NCBI GenBank assembly: GCA_034008185.1
Contig: CM067081.1
Location: 16,057,821-16,121,820 of the forward strand
Direction of reading: 5' to 3'
DNA length: 64,000 bases
Origin: Gorsachius magnificus
Lineage: Eukaryota > Chordata > Aves > Pelecaniformes > Ardeidae
Under the pieces are notes generated by a model. That model was not told where the DNA came from. It did no database searches and worked only from the letters and a program-made list of their open reading frames with translations. Position numbers and translations under genes: made by a program. Shown here piece by piece: positions 1-17,178 of this stretch (the stretch's first letter is position 1; each line of letters opens with the position of its first letter).

Positions 1-512
1 GTTCAGTTTTGGGCCCCTCACTACAGGAAAGACATTGAGGTGCTGGAGCATGTCCAAAGAAGAGCAACAGAAACAGTGAAGGGTCTGGAGCACAAGTCTG
101 ATGAGGAGAGGCTGAGAGAACTGGGATTGTTCAGCCTGGAGAAGAGGAGGCTGAGGGCAGACCTTATTGCCCTCTACAGCTGCCTGACAGGAGGTTGTAG
201 TGGGGTGGGTGTCAGTCTCTTCTCCCAAGTAATGACCGATAGCACAAGAGGAAACAGCCTCAAGTTGCACCAGGGGAGGTTTAGATTGGACATTAGGAAA
301 AAATTTCTTCACAGAAAGGGTTGTCAAGCATTGGAATGGGCTGCCCAGGGAAGTGGTGTAGTCAGCATCCCTGGAGGTATTTGAAGGATGTGTAGATGTG
401 GCTCTTAGGGACATGGTTTAGTGGTGGACTTTGCAGTGTTATGTTAATGGTTGGACTTGATGATCTTAAGGGGCTTTTCCAACCTAAATGATTCTGTCAT
501 TCCATGATTCTA
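1..512 (+). mobile_element. CR1 LINE 3' fragment (in MMP13 intron 8)
   Basis: The 5'-truncated 3' end of a CR1 non-LTR retrotransposon, cut by the window edge. The first 370 bases encode the C-terminal tail of the CR1 reverse transcriptase polyprotein (visible words [24 protein letters not shown]), followed by the short 3' UTR with the TTGGACTTGATGATCTTAA motif and a decayed octamer tail near 490-512. It is closely similar to the copies at 29388-32371, 43770-44097 and 52238-54089. It lies antisense to MMP13 in the last visible intron. Confidence 0.93.
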
Positions 513-1167
513 CCTTATGTCTAGTGCAATAGTGAAACTCAGAGCAATAACCAGGGCACTCTTCCACCAGTAGTACAAGCTGAGTAAACAGAAAACTAAT
601 GAAGCTACATATTCAGAACTGATCTATAAAGTATATGTTATATAGAGATGGTTGTACCTGGATGTATTGCTGCTACAAGCCTACCCCAAGGCTGCTTGGC
701 ACAGAGATACAGAGAAGGGATGGTAACATCTTAATCATGCATCAGGCCTGGCTGTAAGTCCCACTGAGGGACAGCAAAACCCAGCCATCCTAGGGTGGGA
801 TAGATTTCTTAATCTCACAGCACTGGTATCATTTTGTGTCACACAAGCAACTCAGGGAAGCAAGATGGGAATTTTGCCTAGGAGACATGACCATATTACA
901 AACTCTTCTGGATTAGGGCACTTTATACTCCTTTCTTTTCCTTCGTTCTTTCAGCTTTTAAAGACTATGCCTATATGTTTATAAAAGTCTTGCATACACC
1001 TTTATGACATAACCTATACAGCTATAGCACCAATGAAAACCACAGATTGGAAACATGTGAGCCACTGTCAAAAGCCTGGTTTGAAACAACCTGTTGATCT
1101 TTTGATACTTCTGGAAAAGAAATGACTAGGGACACCGAAAACAAGCACCAGTCTGTCTCCAGCTTAC
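513..1167. other. MMP13 intron 8, remaining part
   Basis: Non-coding sequence between the CR1 copy and the exon 8 donor. No open reading frame with MMP hemopexin similarity is present, so the last coding exon(s) must lie beyond position 1. No other repeat was recognised. Confidence 0.7.
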
Positions 1168-6154
<4,987 letters not shown>

Positions 6155-6182
6155 GTTGGATTTCTGAAGTCTGAAGCCCTGG
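6155..6182 (-). other. MMP13: Predicted MMP13 5' UTR and start site
   Basis: A short leader inferred by placing transcription start about 29 bases below the TATA box. That gives roughly 28 bases of 5' UTR, in line with mammalian MMP13. The start site is an inference; no initiator motif was used. Confidence 0.5.
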
Positions 6183-6207
6183 TGCTTTAGAGAGCAGTTA
6201 CCTTTAC

Positions 6208-6214
6208 TTTTATA
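6208..6214 (-). promoter_or_regulatory. MMP13: TATA box of MMP13
   Basis: TATAAAA on the minus strand, about 54 bases above the start codon. Inducible MMP promoters of this cluster are TATA-driven. Confidence 0.85.
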
Positions 6215-6226
6215 GTCCCAACCCAG

Positions 6227-6233
6227 TGAGTCA
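6227..6233 (-). promoter_or_regulatory. MMP13: AP-1 site of MMP13
   Basis: Perfect TGACTCA, centred about 48 bases above the inferred start site. This is the position of the Fos/Jun site that drives induction of MMP13 by cytokines and phorbol ester in mammals. Confidence 0.85.
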
Positions 6234-6253
6234 CCACTTAGGGACAAGTTAGA

Positions 6254-6260
6254 GCTTCCT
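6254..6260 (-). promoter_or_regulatory. MMP13: PEA3/ETS site of MMP13
   Basis: AAGGAAG on the minus strand at about -73 to -78, next to the AP-1 site. The AP-1 plus PEA3 pair is the standard cooperative element of MMP1, MMP3 and MMP13 promoters. Confidence 0.6.
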
Positions 6261-6314
6261 TGTCGCTGAAAGTAAACATGCTTAGGCAGCCACTTTTTCT
6301 CCTCTCCCCAACAC

Positions 6315-6321
6315 TGTGGTT
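6315..6321 (-). promoter_or_regulatory. MMP13: Runx (OSE2) site of MMP13
   Basis: AACCACA on the minus strand at about -133 to -139 from the inferred start. Mammalian MMP13 has its Runx2 site near -138, used in osteoblasts and hypertrophic chondrocytes. The spacing match supports real conservation. Confidence 0.7.
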
Positions 6322-6880
6322 TAGGCATCTGTTGTCCCACTGAGGGCTCTGAAACTGTATCCTCATATAAACGCGGTCTCTGAATATTGACATAAGTTGT
6401 GGGAAGAAATGGGCAGAAGCAAACCGCACTTTATGATTATTTTGCATCAACTTACACTAGCAGTAACTGGCAATAACTTTGCAATAACTCACTCTTCTGT
6501 GCTAGAAAAATTGCCTTTCTACTATTTGGTAGACAACAAAAATATATAACAAGCTTCATGATCTTTTAAATAGTTCTGAAACTTTTCAGTAGTTACAGCA
6601 GTTCAACAGCAATTTTTAACTGTTGGAATAGATCATACACACTTCAATTGTTAATAAATGTTGCCTTGGCTGATACGAAATAACATGATGGAGTATACAG
6701 TAGGATATTACTTTTCCTTGTTTCTGTAAAAAAAAAATTTCTAAAGCATTATGACAAATTTTACTTCAGAGATTCTTAAAGTGAATTCCTATCTATCTTT
6801 CAGAGTAATTTACTGCTCAAGATGTACCTAAAACCAGAAATGCTAAATATCAGGAAACAGTTTTGAATATTTTTTTTTTT

Positions 6881-6901
6881 GTAGTAGTAGTAGTAGTAGT
6901 A
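6881..6901. repeat. (GTA)7 microsatellite
   Basis: Seven uninterrupted GTA units directly after a T run. A simple repeat likely to vary in length between individuals. Confidence 0.9.
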
Positions 6902-9900
6902 AAGCAGGCCGTGTAAAGTGACTAGTTCATACAATCTGTCTTCCTTAAAGTACATTAATTTAATTTACTTTATGAGGGGAGCACAGCCATAGATCAATGA
7001 GACAGCTACTACTCTGAGAGAGGCAATCTACCAGCTGCAGGTAGGCAATGACTCTGTGTGTCTAAATGACAGAAATATGTGATTTTGACTTATGAGGTGG
7101 ATAATAGGATAAATCTGGCGTTATGACAGACATGGGCATTATTATACTTCAAAGCTTCAAGATTCTTTCTGTCTCCCCTGGGCCACCCCAATCTCAGCTG
7201 CTGCTAAGACTTGTATCATATCACGTGCCCACAAGCATGGGGCCAAGGGGAGGTGCTGAATCTACCTTCCTCTTTCATGGAGGCTGTTCCTGTACAGAAA
7301 ACCTCATGCAGCTTTCTGGTAGACACTGGCACACACTTTCTGGAATACACTACCTTGCCATGGATGTTGCCTTCTCGACAAAACAGGAAAAGGACAAAAA
7401 TCAGTGAAGCTGAATGTGTAAAAGCTCAGTTTGTTACTCCAACAATATTAGGTTTCTATCTTATGATGACAAACAGCAAAAGCAAATAAATCTGAGAGGA
7501 ATTTGTTATGTAGGTTATTTCTACCTCACTGCCCATCTCAGCCAGTGCTAAATATGCTTAGTTAGGGATAGACAACATCTGCTCAGACAGTTTGTGTATC
7601 TTTACATTGTCCATCACCAGTGCTGAGACTGTTTTATTCAGCAATGGTGGCATAAAGACTGTTAGTTATCCCACCTTCTTAAGAAGTGCTCTCCCTTGAA
7701 GTGCTTCAGGACACTGAATCCATATGGCCGATGTTCTCACTGTGCTGCACTCCTTCCTAACGAAGACTGCCAGATTATGTGTATGTCTTGCTTCTTTCCT
7801 TCCAGCATATCTGTATTGATACTTGTAGCATTGCTTTCATTAATGTTGAAGTATTCTGTTATGTGGTAAACAGAGTTTACAGTGAATTTTTCTTGCTTTG
7901 TCTGGAGTTTAGGAGCAGTGGTGCTGCTGTAAGTGGCTGTAAGGAATGCTCTCTTGAGACCATGAAGCTGTGAGTGTCACTGCTTTGCAGAACAGTACAA
8001 GGCATGTCTCAGAAATCTGTGAGTAAAATGAATAGCTTAAAACTCCACCGGTAACATTCCTGTGCATTCCAAATTCTCTGAAATTAGCTTCCTTGTACCT
8101 AAGGGAGAACAATTTTGTACCATCATTTGTATATCACTGCCCTTTGCCAAACTTAACCAGAAGGGGTTTTTTATTCTGTGTCAGGCACTTATACCACTAC
8201 TCTTTCCCAGTTCTGATGTTGGAATCTCTGCTTCTGAAAAAAGAGAAATTAATTTCCTAACCAACTGTTACTGCAAGAACATGATCAGTCCATCACACTT
8301 TATGAGAGAATGATTCCAAATTATTCCTAAGTGGTTTCAGGGTTGCCTTAATAAATATAGTTCAGCTAACTGGTAATTAAAGGTAAAGCCAAGTAATCAG
8401 AGACAATATTTGAATTATATAAATGTAGAACAGAAAATAATTATTTAGTTAGGCACAGGAGTAAAATTAAAGAATGAGGTGTTAGCCTATTGAACTATCC
8501 TTCATGGAGGTATGGAGCCCTGCTCTTCAAAACATTTAAGCTGCAGTAGTCAAAGCAGTAGTAAGCAGTATTGTCTTGCATGAAAAGAATGACAGATTAG
8601 GTAGGGAAGAATGATTTTTCACTGTCTAATCTCTATGATTTTTTTTACACAGATGCTCTGAAATCCTTTGAAGTTCACAATGAAAACTCTTTCAAAAACT
8701 TTGCTTTTGGTACCCTTTACAGAGCTGTCCTGAGGTATTTCCAAGGAATATTTGAATAATTGGGCAACGTAATTATAGAAAAAAACTAAACCACAACTTT
8801 TCTGAAAGCAACTTCTCTGATTTGTCTAAGAGGAGATGCATAAAACTGTGTCTTTCGCTATTATAAGACAATTAAATGAACAAGGGAAAAGAGAGTCCGC
8901 TGTTCTGAACAAGTGAGTAGAAAAACATACAAAGAGCAAAAAGGCAGGGAGTCTGTAACTCCTTTGTCCCAGGGAGTAAATCAAAATGCTAAACCAGAAA
9001 TTGATTTCTGAAAGGCTGTGTGTAATGAGCCACCTGAGAGGGGACTATGGCTGAATCGTGTTTTCTGCACATTCAGTTGCTCCCTTTGGGAGCTCTGGCC
9101 ATGTAAATATACACGATCCAATATGTTTCTTACACATTCTATTGCTATTTATATTACACCAGTGGCTAGAAGCCTATATTGAGGCATGGATTTTTATGTC
9201 CTCTACACAAACTGAAGAAACACTGGTGAAGGACTGTGCAAACAAGCACATAAAAGGGCCGATGAAAATGAGCGCTATGCCCCATTTTTCCGAAACGTCA
9301 TCGCAGATGTAGCATGTGGGGTTTTTTTTAAGGGGAGACAAAAAGCCTTGACAGAGCGGGGAACTAAGTACAGACCTCTGAAGTTGCTGTATATTACCTT
9401 AATACACTGACTCTTTAAAACCTCAAGACAGTTTTAAAAGTTGGCAATGATAAACGACAACTTCAAAGCCTACCAGTGTTGGGCAATGTAAGATATAAAA
9501 TCTATGGCTCAGGCTCAAGTGATGCCGCTGTCTGAGTTGAAAAAAATAAATTAAAAAAAGGAGTTAAAAACTGTGAAGAGAGATGTAAATACAGGTAAAT
9601 GCAGTCAGCAGTGGTTCAAAGACCTTGTGCTGACCCCAGTGCAAACAAGCAAGCATGGAAAGTTATATTTTAAAAGCATTGAAACCCACAAAACTGCTGA
9701 ATAGTAAGATTTCAACAAGCACTGCAAAATTTCTGCAGTTCTGGCATCTTGTGGGTGTGGGTAAAGTTAGCTGGACTGATGGAAATTTTCACAGGCACAG
9801 CAGAGACGGGAAGAATCATGCCGGTTCCCTCCCAACCCCCCAAGGAAAAATGGATAAAGAGGGACAGGACATGTGGTGAAAAGAAATGAAGTGCCTTAAA

Positions 9901-10235
9901 GTAGTGTTTAGGTACTAATTATTTTAAAATGAGAATCGTGCCAACCATATGGTTTCAACATACTTTTTGCTACCACAAATAATTGAAAGGTGTCATGTTT
10001 TGATTCACAGTCTGTGTTTGGTGCCCAAAATAGCACTGTGTAGTGAAGGCGGGAAATGCTCTGTGACCCTGAAAGAGCAGACACTTCACTTAAGACAAAT
10101 AAACAGATGTCAATGGGTCCATTTGTTAATGTTTCTCACCACAAGTAGTATTTCAAGTGGAAAGTCTCCAGTGCCTAGGGCTGCACCATCACATTTAGAT
10201 CGGCTTCCCCAGGGAAGAAGGATGGTATTCTGAGG

Positions 10236-10276
10236 CCCATTGTACAGCTGGGTAAATGGAGTCCCAGAGCAGTTAA
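10236..10276 (-). repeat. MIR-like ancient SINE fragment
   Basis: About 40 bases resemble the 3' part of MIR (a core-SINE shared by amniotes) in reverse orientation: CCCATTGTACAGCTGGGTAA followed by a diverged copy of the GGCCCAGAGAGGTTAA block. The match is short and diverged, so chance similarity is possible. Confidence 0.45.
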
Positions 10277-13200
10277 AAACACACACTCTGGTTCTGCCTC
10301 TCCAGGTGGATCTCCACCTGTGGGACCTGTTACAAGAAGGGGTCAAACACAACTGAGAATGGTTTCCACAAGCAGCTCTTCAGCTGGGATGGCAAGGGAT
10401 GTTACACCAACCTGAGTCCTTTTTATATTAAACAGCAGCATTTCTGTGTGATTTGCTGGCAAAATGCTGCAACTGGGGTGCCCAGAGGAGTTCAGCAGGG
10501 TCCAGTGCCAGAGGCAAGAAACATATAAATATGTTTTCAAGAGGCAATGGCTCTTGTTTGAATGAGTCCCTGCAGACCCTGTGGACCTCTAGGTCGTACA
10601 GAGGCAAAGGGCACCATGGGTCTCTGCCTACAGCACAAGGCAGCTTGCAGCCCAGCACCTGCAGGAGCTTGGCAGGACCTGAGGGCTGCTGCCACACTGG
10701 GAGCTGCTGACCAGCAATACCTTCTGTATTCACTGAGCTCCAAGGTAAGATTCAGTTGTAGATTAAAAGAACTAAATTTGGGCACCTTCCTGGGTGATGT
10801 GTGTCTAAATTGTCATGAAGTCAATGTACTCACTAAACCTGAGACAGCAGTTCAGCTTACAGTGAGGTAGACGCCTTGGGATTATTTCAGTTGCCCACAT
10901 ACAGATAACTAATGCTTGAAGGACACAGAGCTCTCATCAGTCCTATGCCATGTCTGACAGTCTCATGCAGATGTCCTGGGTTCCCTCCTGCATCTCAGCT
11001 GGCACTAGATGCCTTTCTTCAGGCTGTTGTGCTGGGTCCCTCACAGATGGGCTCTGCTGACTGTAATGGAGCTGACTGTAGTGGGGCCCCACCATCTGGT
11101 GCACACAGAGATACTTCCATTTAGGTGACCTATTCTAGAGCTGAACTTCAGGCCCATTTTCTGCTGATGCCTGAGCAAACCAGGAGCCATCATGTTGCAG
11201 AGCCTTGTTGTGTTGCTGTGCAAGGTGGCAGCTCTGCAGCTGGACGGCAGCCGGGAGCTGTGCACCCCCTACCAGGACAGTGCTCCTGCTCACAGCTGCA
11301 TCTGACCTTGGAGGAACAGGGGCTCCCACCTCATGCTGACAGCCAAACTGAAAGAGGGAAAAAGCCTAAAAGAGGTGCAGGAATCCAAATTTTCTCTGTC
11401 TAAACAGCTCCTACACAGGTAGAATTCAGGAAAACTGCCCCAGAGAAGTGAGCGTGCCCCAGTCAGCTGCTCCGTGCAAGGCATGGTCTGATCCATGGAG
11501 GTCAGACCACACTCTGCTCCTTCTTACCTCTCTGAACGCTCTCCAGGACTGGAACTGGCTTCCCATTTTGGTGTCACCATTCCATATGAGCTACCCACCA
11601 CTTTTTCTGCTTCAGGATAAATTTGGGATGCTAAACTATCTGTTACAACTTGGCAGTTGTCACCTTTTTAATGGCAAACTTTTGCATATGCAGTGATATG
11701 TCACCAGACACTAATCTGCTCAAGAACTGGCTCATTTTGTTGTGCTTCTTACTGCAATCAGGGTAATGCTCCTGTATCCAGGCTGCACTAACTTTTTGAG
11801 GAAGATATTTATAGCAGTCACTCTAATTGAATTTTATTGATTCTTGAAATATCCATCTATTGATGGAACCTGTGGAAAAAAAAAATATTTGTCAAATGAC
11901 TGCAGCCATTGTGTTCTGAGATTGTAGAAATATTTTATTCTTTCATTATGGTTACTTTATTACTTTTCAAAATGTGGTACCCAACTGTCAAAGTCCAATA
12001 CGCTCTGATTGGGATCTTTCAGATATTCCACACATGCAGGGTTTAATGTTTAATACAAAGTTTATATACTTGGAATTATTTGAAGCTACATGAAATTTCG
12101 ATTTAGCAGGGTGATAAAGCAATGTACTTAAATCACAACATAAGTACAAATTACATCTAGCACACTATAGCAATTGCAGCATGCAGCTGACTCACAAACC
12201 AGCTGTGATTACCAGTCTCTGTTATATGCTCACTTTAATGACACTGGGTGTCCACAGTCCCCAGAAAGTAACACACAGGTTGAACCCAGCTCAAGACTCT
12301 TGCTCTCTTCACAGTTCTTTCTTTGTTTTTTTATACTCAATGTGGGACTGAGCCACATATACACTGCCCCCACGCAGATTCCCCCCATGCTGCTCTGGCT
12401 AACTCAGGAATATATTTTGCGCTCTTGATTAACTCAGGGATGAACATTTACACAGCTGGCTGATCGACTCAGCAGATGTAGCCTCCAGTCCCTTTTGTGT
12501 TGAGACAAGTTCAGCTTTCTTTGTGACAACCATGTCCAGTACCTCCTTGTATTCTTCCTTGAGATTCATGAGCACATCAGCCTTACCCATATCCTCAGAG
12601 CCTTCTCCCATCGCAAGGGTTCACTGATCGTTCACATCAAGTACAAAATACCCAGTTATCTCTATTGCCAGCAAACTGTAGGCAAACAATGAGTTTGTGC
12701 CTAGCCAACATGATTTTGCTGCTAATGAGAAGCAGCTGGTCAAAAAAAAATACAAAATTACAAAAAAAATGGAAAATGAAACCCCAGGAATTCAGTTAAA
12801 AGGTAAAACCTTAATATTCTAAATTTGGCTTTTTAGACATCCATGACCTTACATTTCTATTTTTTAAATCCCAATGTTTACATTTGAAAACACTTGCAAA
12901 AATACATTTAAAGACTCCCTCAGTAGCACTGTGGCTCTCTGACACTCATAATTAGGTCTTGGTATGTTTTGATGTATTTTATTTCTTGTGTCAACCCAGA
13001 AATACATATAATATGTCTTTAAAACATTTTAATTTTAGCTCTTCCATCATGGCAAAATATGTTCCCTGTCTGTCAATTTACTGTTTTAGTAATATACTAC
13101 AGTAACTTTATTCTCAAATCTCAAGACCTCCACTATGAGGAGGACATAGTTCATTGTAGATATAATAAAAATTAGCATTAGGAAGGAAAAAATATTTGAT

Positions 13201-14602
13201 GATTATTTACACAGTTATTCAATATTTCTTTCTAAAAGTTTGGATACTCAAGGAGTTAAATTGTTTAGGTGAAACACAAATTTTGCATGTTAAATATCTA
13301 AATGGAGTCTGAACTTCAAATTTGTGGATTCTACACCTTCAGGAAGGACAAATGACCCCTGAAATGAAATAAAAAGGTAATGCAATGTCCTCTGAAACAT
13401 TTTTGTTCAGACTACTTATTACTTGTGAAAATTGGAGTGAGGAGCCTAAGAAACTCACACATCCTTTTCCTGCCTCCACAAGCTCTTTTCTCTGATGTAT
13501 GTTAATACATTTACTATTAGTAATGAAGACTCCTCATAATTTCTGACTCAGCTTTTTATTGATCACTACTTAAGAGCACTATATCTTCTATATCTATGAA
13601 GTGATAACAAATCAGAACACATGCTATCATTACTGAATCCAGACATTTCAAACCAGTGCTGGCTCTAGTACCTAACCCCATGAAAGCCTTTGTCATCCCA
13701 GATATTGCAAGAAGAAATGCAGCAGAGGAAGAGGACGGGTTAATGATGTGGATTTTGAGGAGGGGAGAGAAATCCTTTCTTCAGCACCAGTGAAAAATAT
13801 GAGATTTCTGGCCACTGTTCACAAGATCATGATCTACATAGAATGAGGTATTACCAGACACTTTCCAGATGCATCAGTCATTAAAAGTGCAGTCTAATCA
13901 AACCATATTCTTGATGCCTTTTCTTTTTCCAAGTACATGCCTACTGGAATTTCCACCTGGATGTCTACCGCAGATTTCTTGTCAGGATCAAAGCCTTCCC
14001 TATATGCACATCAATAATTCAGAATAACATCAAATTAATTTTAAAAGTTTCATTGAAATGACCCACAAGAAACAGCATCACAAGCCCTAAGGACAGGTGC
14101 TTGTCCTTCACAGAAATGAGTGGAATAAACACTCTTTAAATGAAGCTTACTGTAAATTTTTGATTTATAAGGAGTTTTAGGAGTAAAACCATACATTTTA
14201 AAAACATTTAGGAAGGGAAGTATAATTTTTAAAGCCCTGGCTTTTGCTTGCCAACCACATTCATATTGTTTATACAGCTGGGCTTTTTAAAAAGCAGTTT
14301 CTCAACTCTGTTGCAAAAGCTCTTGAGAATAAGTTGGGGGGAAAAAGCTAGATGTCTGATGCATACAGTTTTATAGGAAGTACTTCAGGCAAGCGGTAAG
14401 CTTAAAATTAAGGTTTGAATTACTGGTAAGAGATTACTAATGGGGGATTTAAGAAAATTCCTAGTGCTACCTAGTGAAGTATGTATTTTCAACTACAAAG
14501 GTAAGTGGCACAGAAATAAATGTCTTAACTTTTTCTGTTACAAAGAAATATAATATAAAGATGGCCGTACATTTAATTTAAAAACTCACTCCCCCATATG
14601 TA

Positions 14603-15062
14603 TCAAATTCAGGAAAGGCCACGGAGATGGTGGGGGCTGGAGTACCTGCCCTGTGAGGAGAGGCTGGGGGAGCTGGGCTTGCTCAGCCTGGAGCAGAGAT
14701 GGCTTCAGGAAGACCTAACAGCATCTCCCAGTGCCTATGGGGAGATCCTGGAGGAGCTGGAACTGGGCATGTCACTGTGGTGGGGGGCAAGAGGTTGAGA
14801 GGCTGTGGGCATTAACTGAAAAAAGATAGGTTCAACCTGGATGTAAGGAAGAATCTTTTCCCATGAGGACAGCTGGGCAGTGCACAGGGTGCTGAGAGAG
14901 GTTGTGCAGTCTCCATCCTTGGAGGTTTTCAACCCCAACTGGGTGAAGCCCTGAGCCCTGAGTAGCCTGGTCTGACCTCAGAGCTGACCCCGTTGTGAGC
15001 TGGAGGTGGGAACAGAAACCTCCTGAGGTCTCTTCCAGGCTGAGTTATTCTGTGATTCTATA
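14603..15062 (+). mobile_element. CR1 LINE 3' fragment, old subfamily
   Basis: A 5'-truncated CR1 with the typical CCTGTGAGGAGAGGCTGGGG and CTTGCTCAGCCTGGAG stretch, then GGTTCAACCTGGATGTAAGG and an ATTCTGTGATTCTAT tail. It differs in many places from the 29.4-kb copy and lacks an intact reading frame, so it belongs to another, older subfamily. Confidence 0.85.
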
Positions 15063-16212
15063 CCTTAATATCAGTAACCAAATATCAAAATTAGATATTT
15101 GAAAACATTTTAGTGAGTATGCTTATGCGTGACACTTAAGACATACTCAAGTTTCATACATTACAGATTTTTGACTATGAATTAATCTTGGTAAAAACCC
15201 AAACAAACCAGGGTTCCAAATGTTGGTTGTCACTTGAAATCTATCTTTAGTGGATTATCATGTGAATATGTTTAATGTATTGATTAATGTCTTCATGATA
15301 TTAGTGGATCTTCAGTCACTGTGAAATACTGGTCAGAAAGAGATGCAGGAAAATTAACCAGCCAATAAAGTTTGCAAATGCAAATTAATTTTAATGTGAT
15401 TCAGACTTAGGTTCTCTAGATATGTAATTTCAATATTTTGAACATCTTATTAGCCTATCTAGTGCCAGCATGTACCTTGCACACTAAGAGTGGTCTATTT
15501 GAATAATGTTAACAGAGCATTTTCAGCCATTACTACAGATTTCCTCATTTCTCTTTCTGCCGTTCTCTGACATCCTACCTTTTTCACCCTGGCCTCTGCT
15601 TTATAGATGTCCTTCTGTATTCACTTCCAGAAAAAGATAACAGCTTCCGTTCCTTTTTTTCACAAGACCTAGCACACAATGAACAGCACTCAATTGCAAA
15701 TACATGGGATGGGGAAAAGATCATGGTATTTTCTCCCACAGAGTCCCTGGTAAAGCGTAGTCAGTCTCCCTGTCATGTGGCTTTAAGCACTGAGCATTTG
15801 GAACACAATAACTGTAGGATGAAATGAGAATAAAAGGGAGGAATTTCTGCAGAGTTTTTTACAAGTCCTTAGAAATTAACTTCTCATCACAATATCTCTG
15901 TTCTTACATCTACTGAAAAGCTCCAATCGTGTTTCCTAGCCTTGGCATTCAACATTTTCTTTTCTGTACAAGCAAATACCAAGAAGTAGCATCTTTAATT
16001 TACTTCTTCCTCTTTCCTCATCAGGCAGTGTGCTCTGATTCACTGCAGTGATAAAGACCATCTGCTAGTAATTCAAACCAGTTAGTGGGGTTGAAGAATT
16101 ATAGAAAAGTAAAATTAGAAATATTGTTGGTTAACAGAAGAAGACTTGCCAAGGCTGTGACCTTTGTTAGAAATGCTTGTTCATATTCATGCTGAAAAAC
16201 TAAACTTCAATA
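15063..16212. other. Intergenic, nothing recognised
   Basis: AT-rich single-copy-looking sequence between two CR1 copies. No gene, RNA or repeat could be supported. Confidence 0.55.
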
Positions 16213-17178
16213 GCTTAGAGGTCGTAAGGGACCTCTGGAGGTCATCTTATCAAACTTTCCTGCTCAAGTGGGGCCACCTAGAGCCTGTTGACCAGACCAA
16301 AAATGATCAAAGGTCTGGAACACCTCTCCTGTGAAGAAAGGCTGAGAGTTGGGGTTGTTCAGCCTGGACAACAGGCTCTGGGGAGACCTGATTGTGGCCT
16401 TTCAGTATTTAAAGGGGGCTTAGAAGAAAGATGGGGACAAACCTCTTAGCAGGGCCTGTTGTGATAGGACAAGGGGTAATGGTTTTAAACTAAAAGAGGG
16501 TAGATTTAGACTAGATATAGAGAAGAAATTCTTTATGAGGGTGGTGAAACACTGGAACGGGTTGCCCAGAGAGGTGGTAGTTGCCTCATCCCTGGAACAT
16601 TCAAGGTCAGGTTGGACGGGGCTCTGAGCAATCTGATCTAGTTGAAGATGTCCCTGCTCATTGCAAAGGAATTGGACTAGATGACCTTCAAAGGTCCCTT
16701 CCAATCCAAATTATTCTATGATTCTATGATTCTATGACCATGTTCAGACATTTTTTTAATATCTCTGAGGTTGGAGACTCCACCACCTCTCTGGGCAACC
16801 TGTGCCAGTGCTTAGTCATCCTCGCTGTAAAAAAGTGTTTCCTGATGTTCAGAGGGCACCTCCCATGTTTTAGTTTGTGCCCATTGCCTCTGGTCTTGTC
16901 ACTGGGCACCACTGAAAAGAACCTGGCTCTTTCCTCTTTGCACCCTCCCTTCAGGTATTTATATGCATTGATAAGATCGCCCCCCCGCGAGCCTTCTCTT
17001 CTCCAGGCTGAACTGTCATCGCTCTCTCAACCTTTCCTCCTAGGAGAGATGCTCCAGTCCCTTCATCATATTTGTGACACTTTGTTGGGCTCTCTCCATT
17101 ATATCCATGTACACCTTGTACTGGGGAGCCCAGAACTGGACACAATACAGCAGGTGTGGCCTCACCAGTGCTGAATAA
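16213..17178 (-). mobile_element. Outer CR1 LINE, split by a younger CR1
   Basis: A minus-strand CR1 3' fragment in two pieces. The left piece (16213-16299) has AGGGACCTCTGGAGGTCATC and the pyrimidine-rich block after it. The right piece (16736-17178) continues with CTCCACCACCTCTCTGGGCA through GAGCCCAGAACTGGACACA. The two pieces are consecutive in the CR1 consensus as I know it, so the sequence between them is a later insertion. Confidence 0.85.
16300..16735 (+). mobile_element. Inner CR1 LINE inserted into another CR1
   Basis: A plus-strand 5'-truncated CR1 starting at AAAATGATCAAAGGTCTGG and ending in three ATTCTATG octamers. GACCA occurs on both sides (16295-16299 and 16736-16740) and may be a target duplication. 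It has the TGTTGTGATAGGACAAGGGG block also seen in the copies at 26731-28125 and 40824-41549, so it is of that subfamily. Confidence 0.88.

Larger units (their letters stand above)
6322..14602. other. Intergenic, upstream of MMP13
   Basis: About 8.3 kb of AT-rich sequence. I see no host gene, only short random open frames. It contains a GTA microsatellite and a MIR-like fragment (separate entries). The part at about 10430-11650 looks richer in G and C than its surroundings, but I recognise no repeat family there. Confidence 0.6.

Noticed and set aside
10428..11403. Cluster of 70-100-codon frames on both strands
   Set aside because: Frames overlap in all directions, have no recognisable motif and fit a locally higher GC content.
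16734..17174. 146-codon plus-strand open frame
   Set aside because: Antisense reading of the outer minus-strand CR1; GC-rich CR1 3' ends often stay open on both strands.
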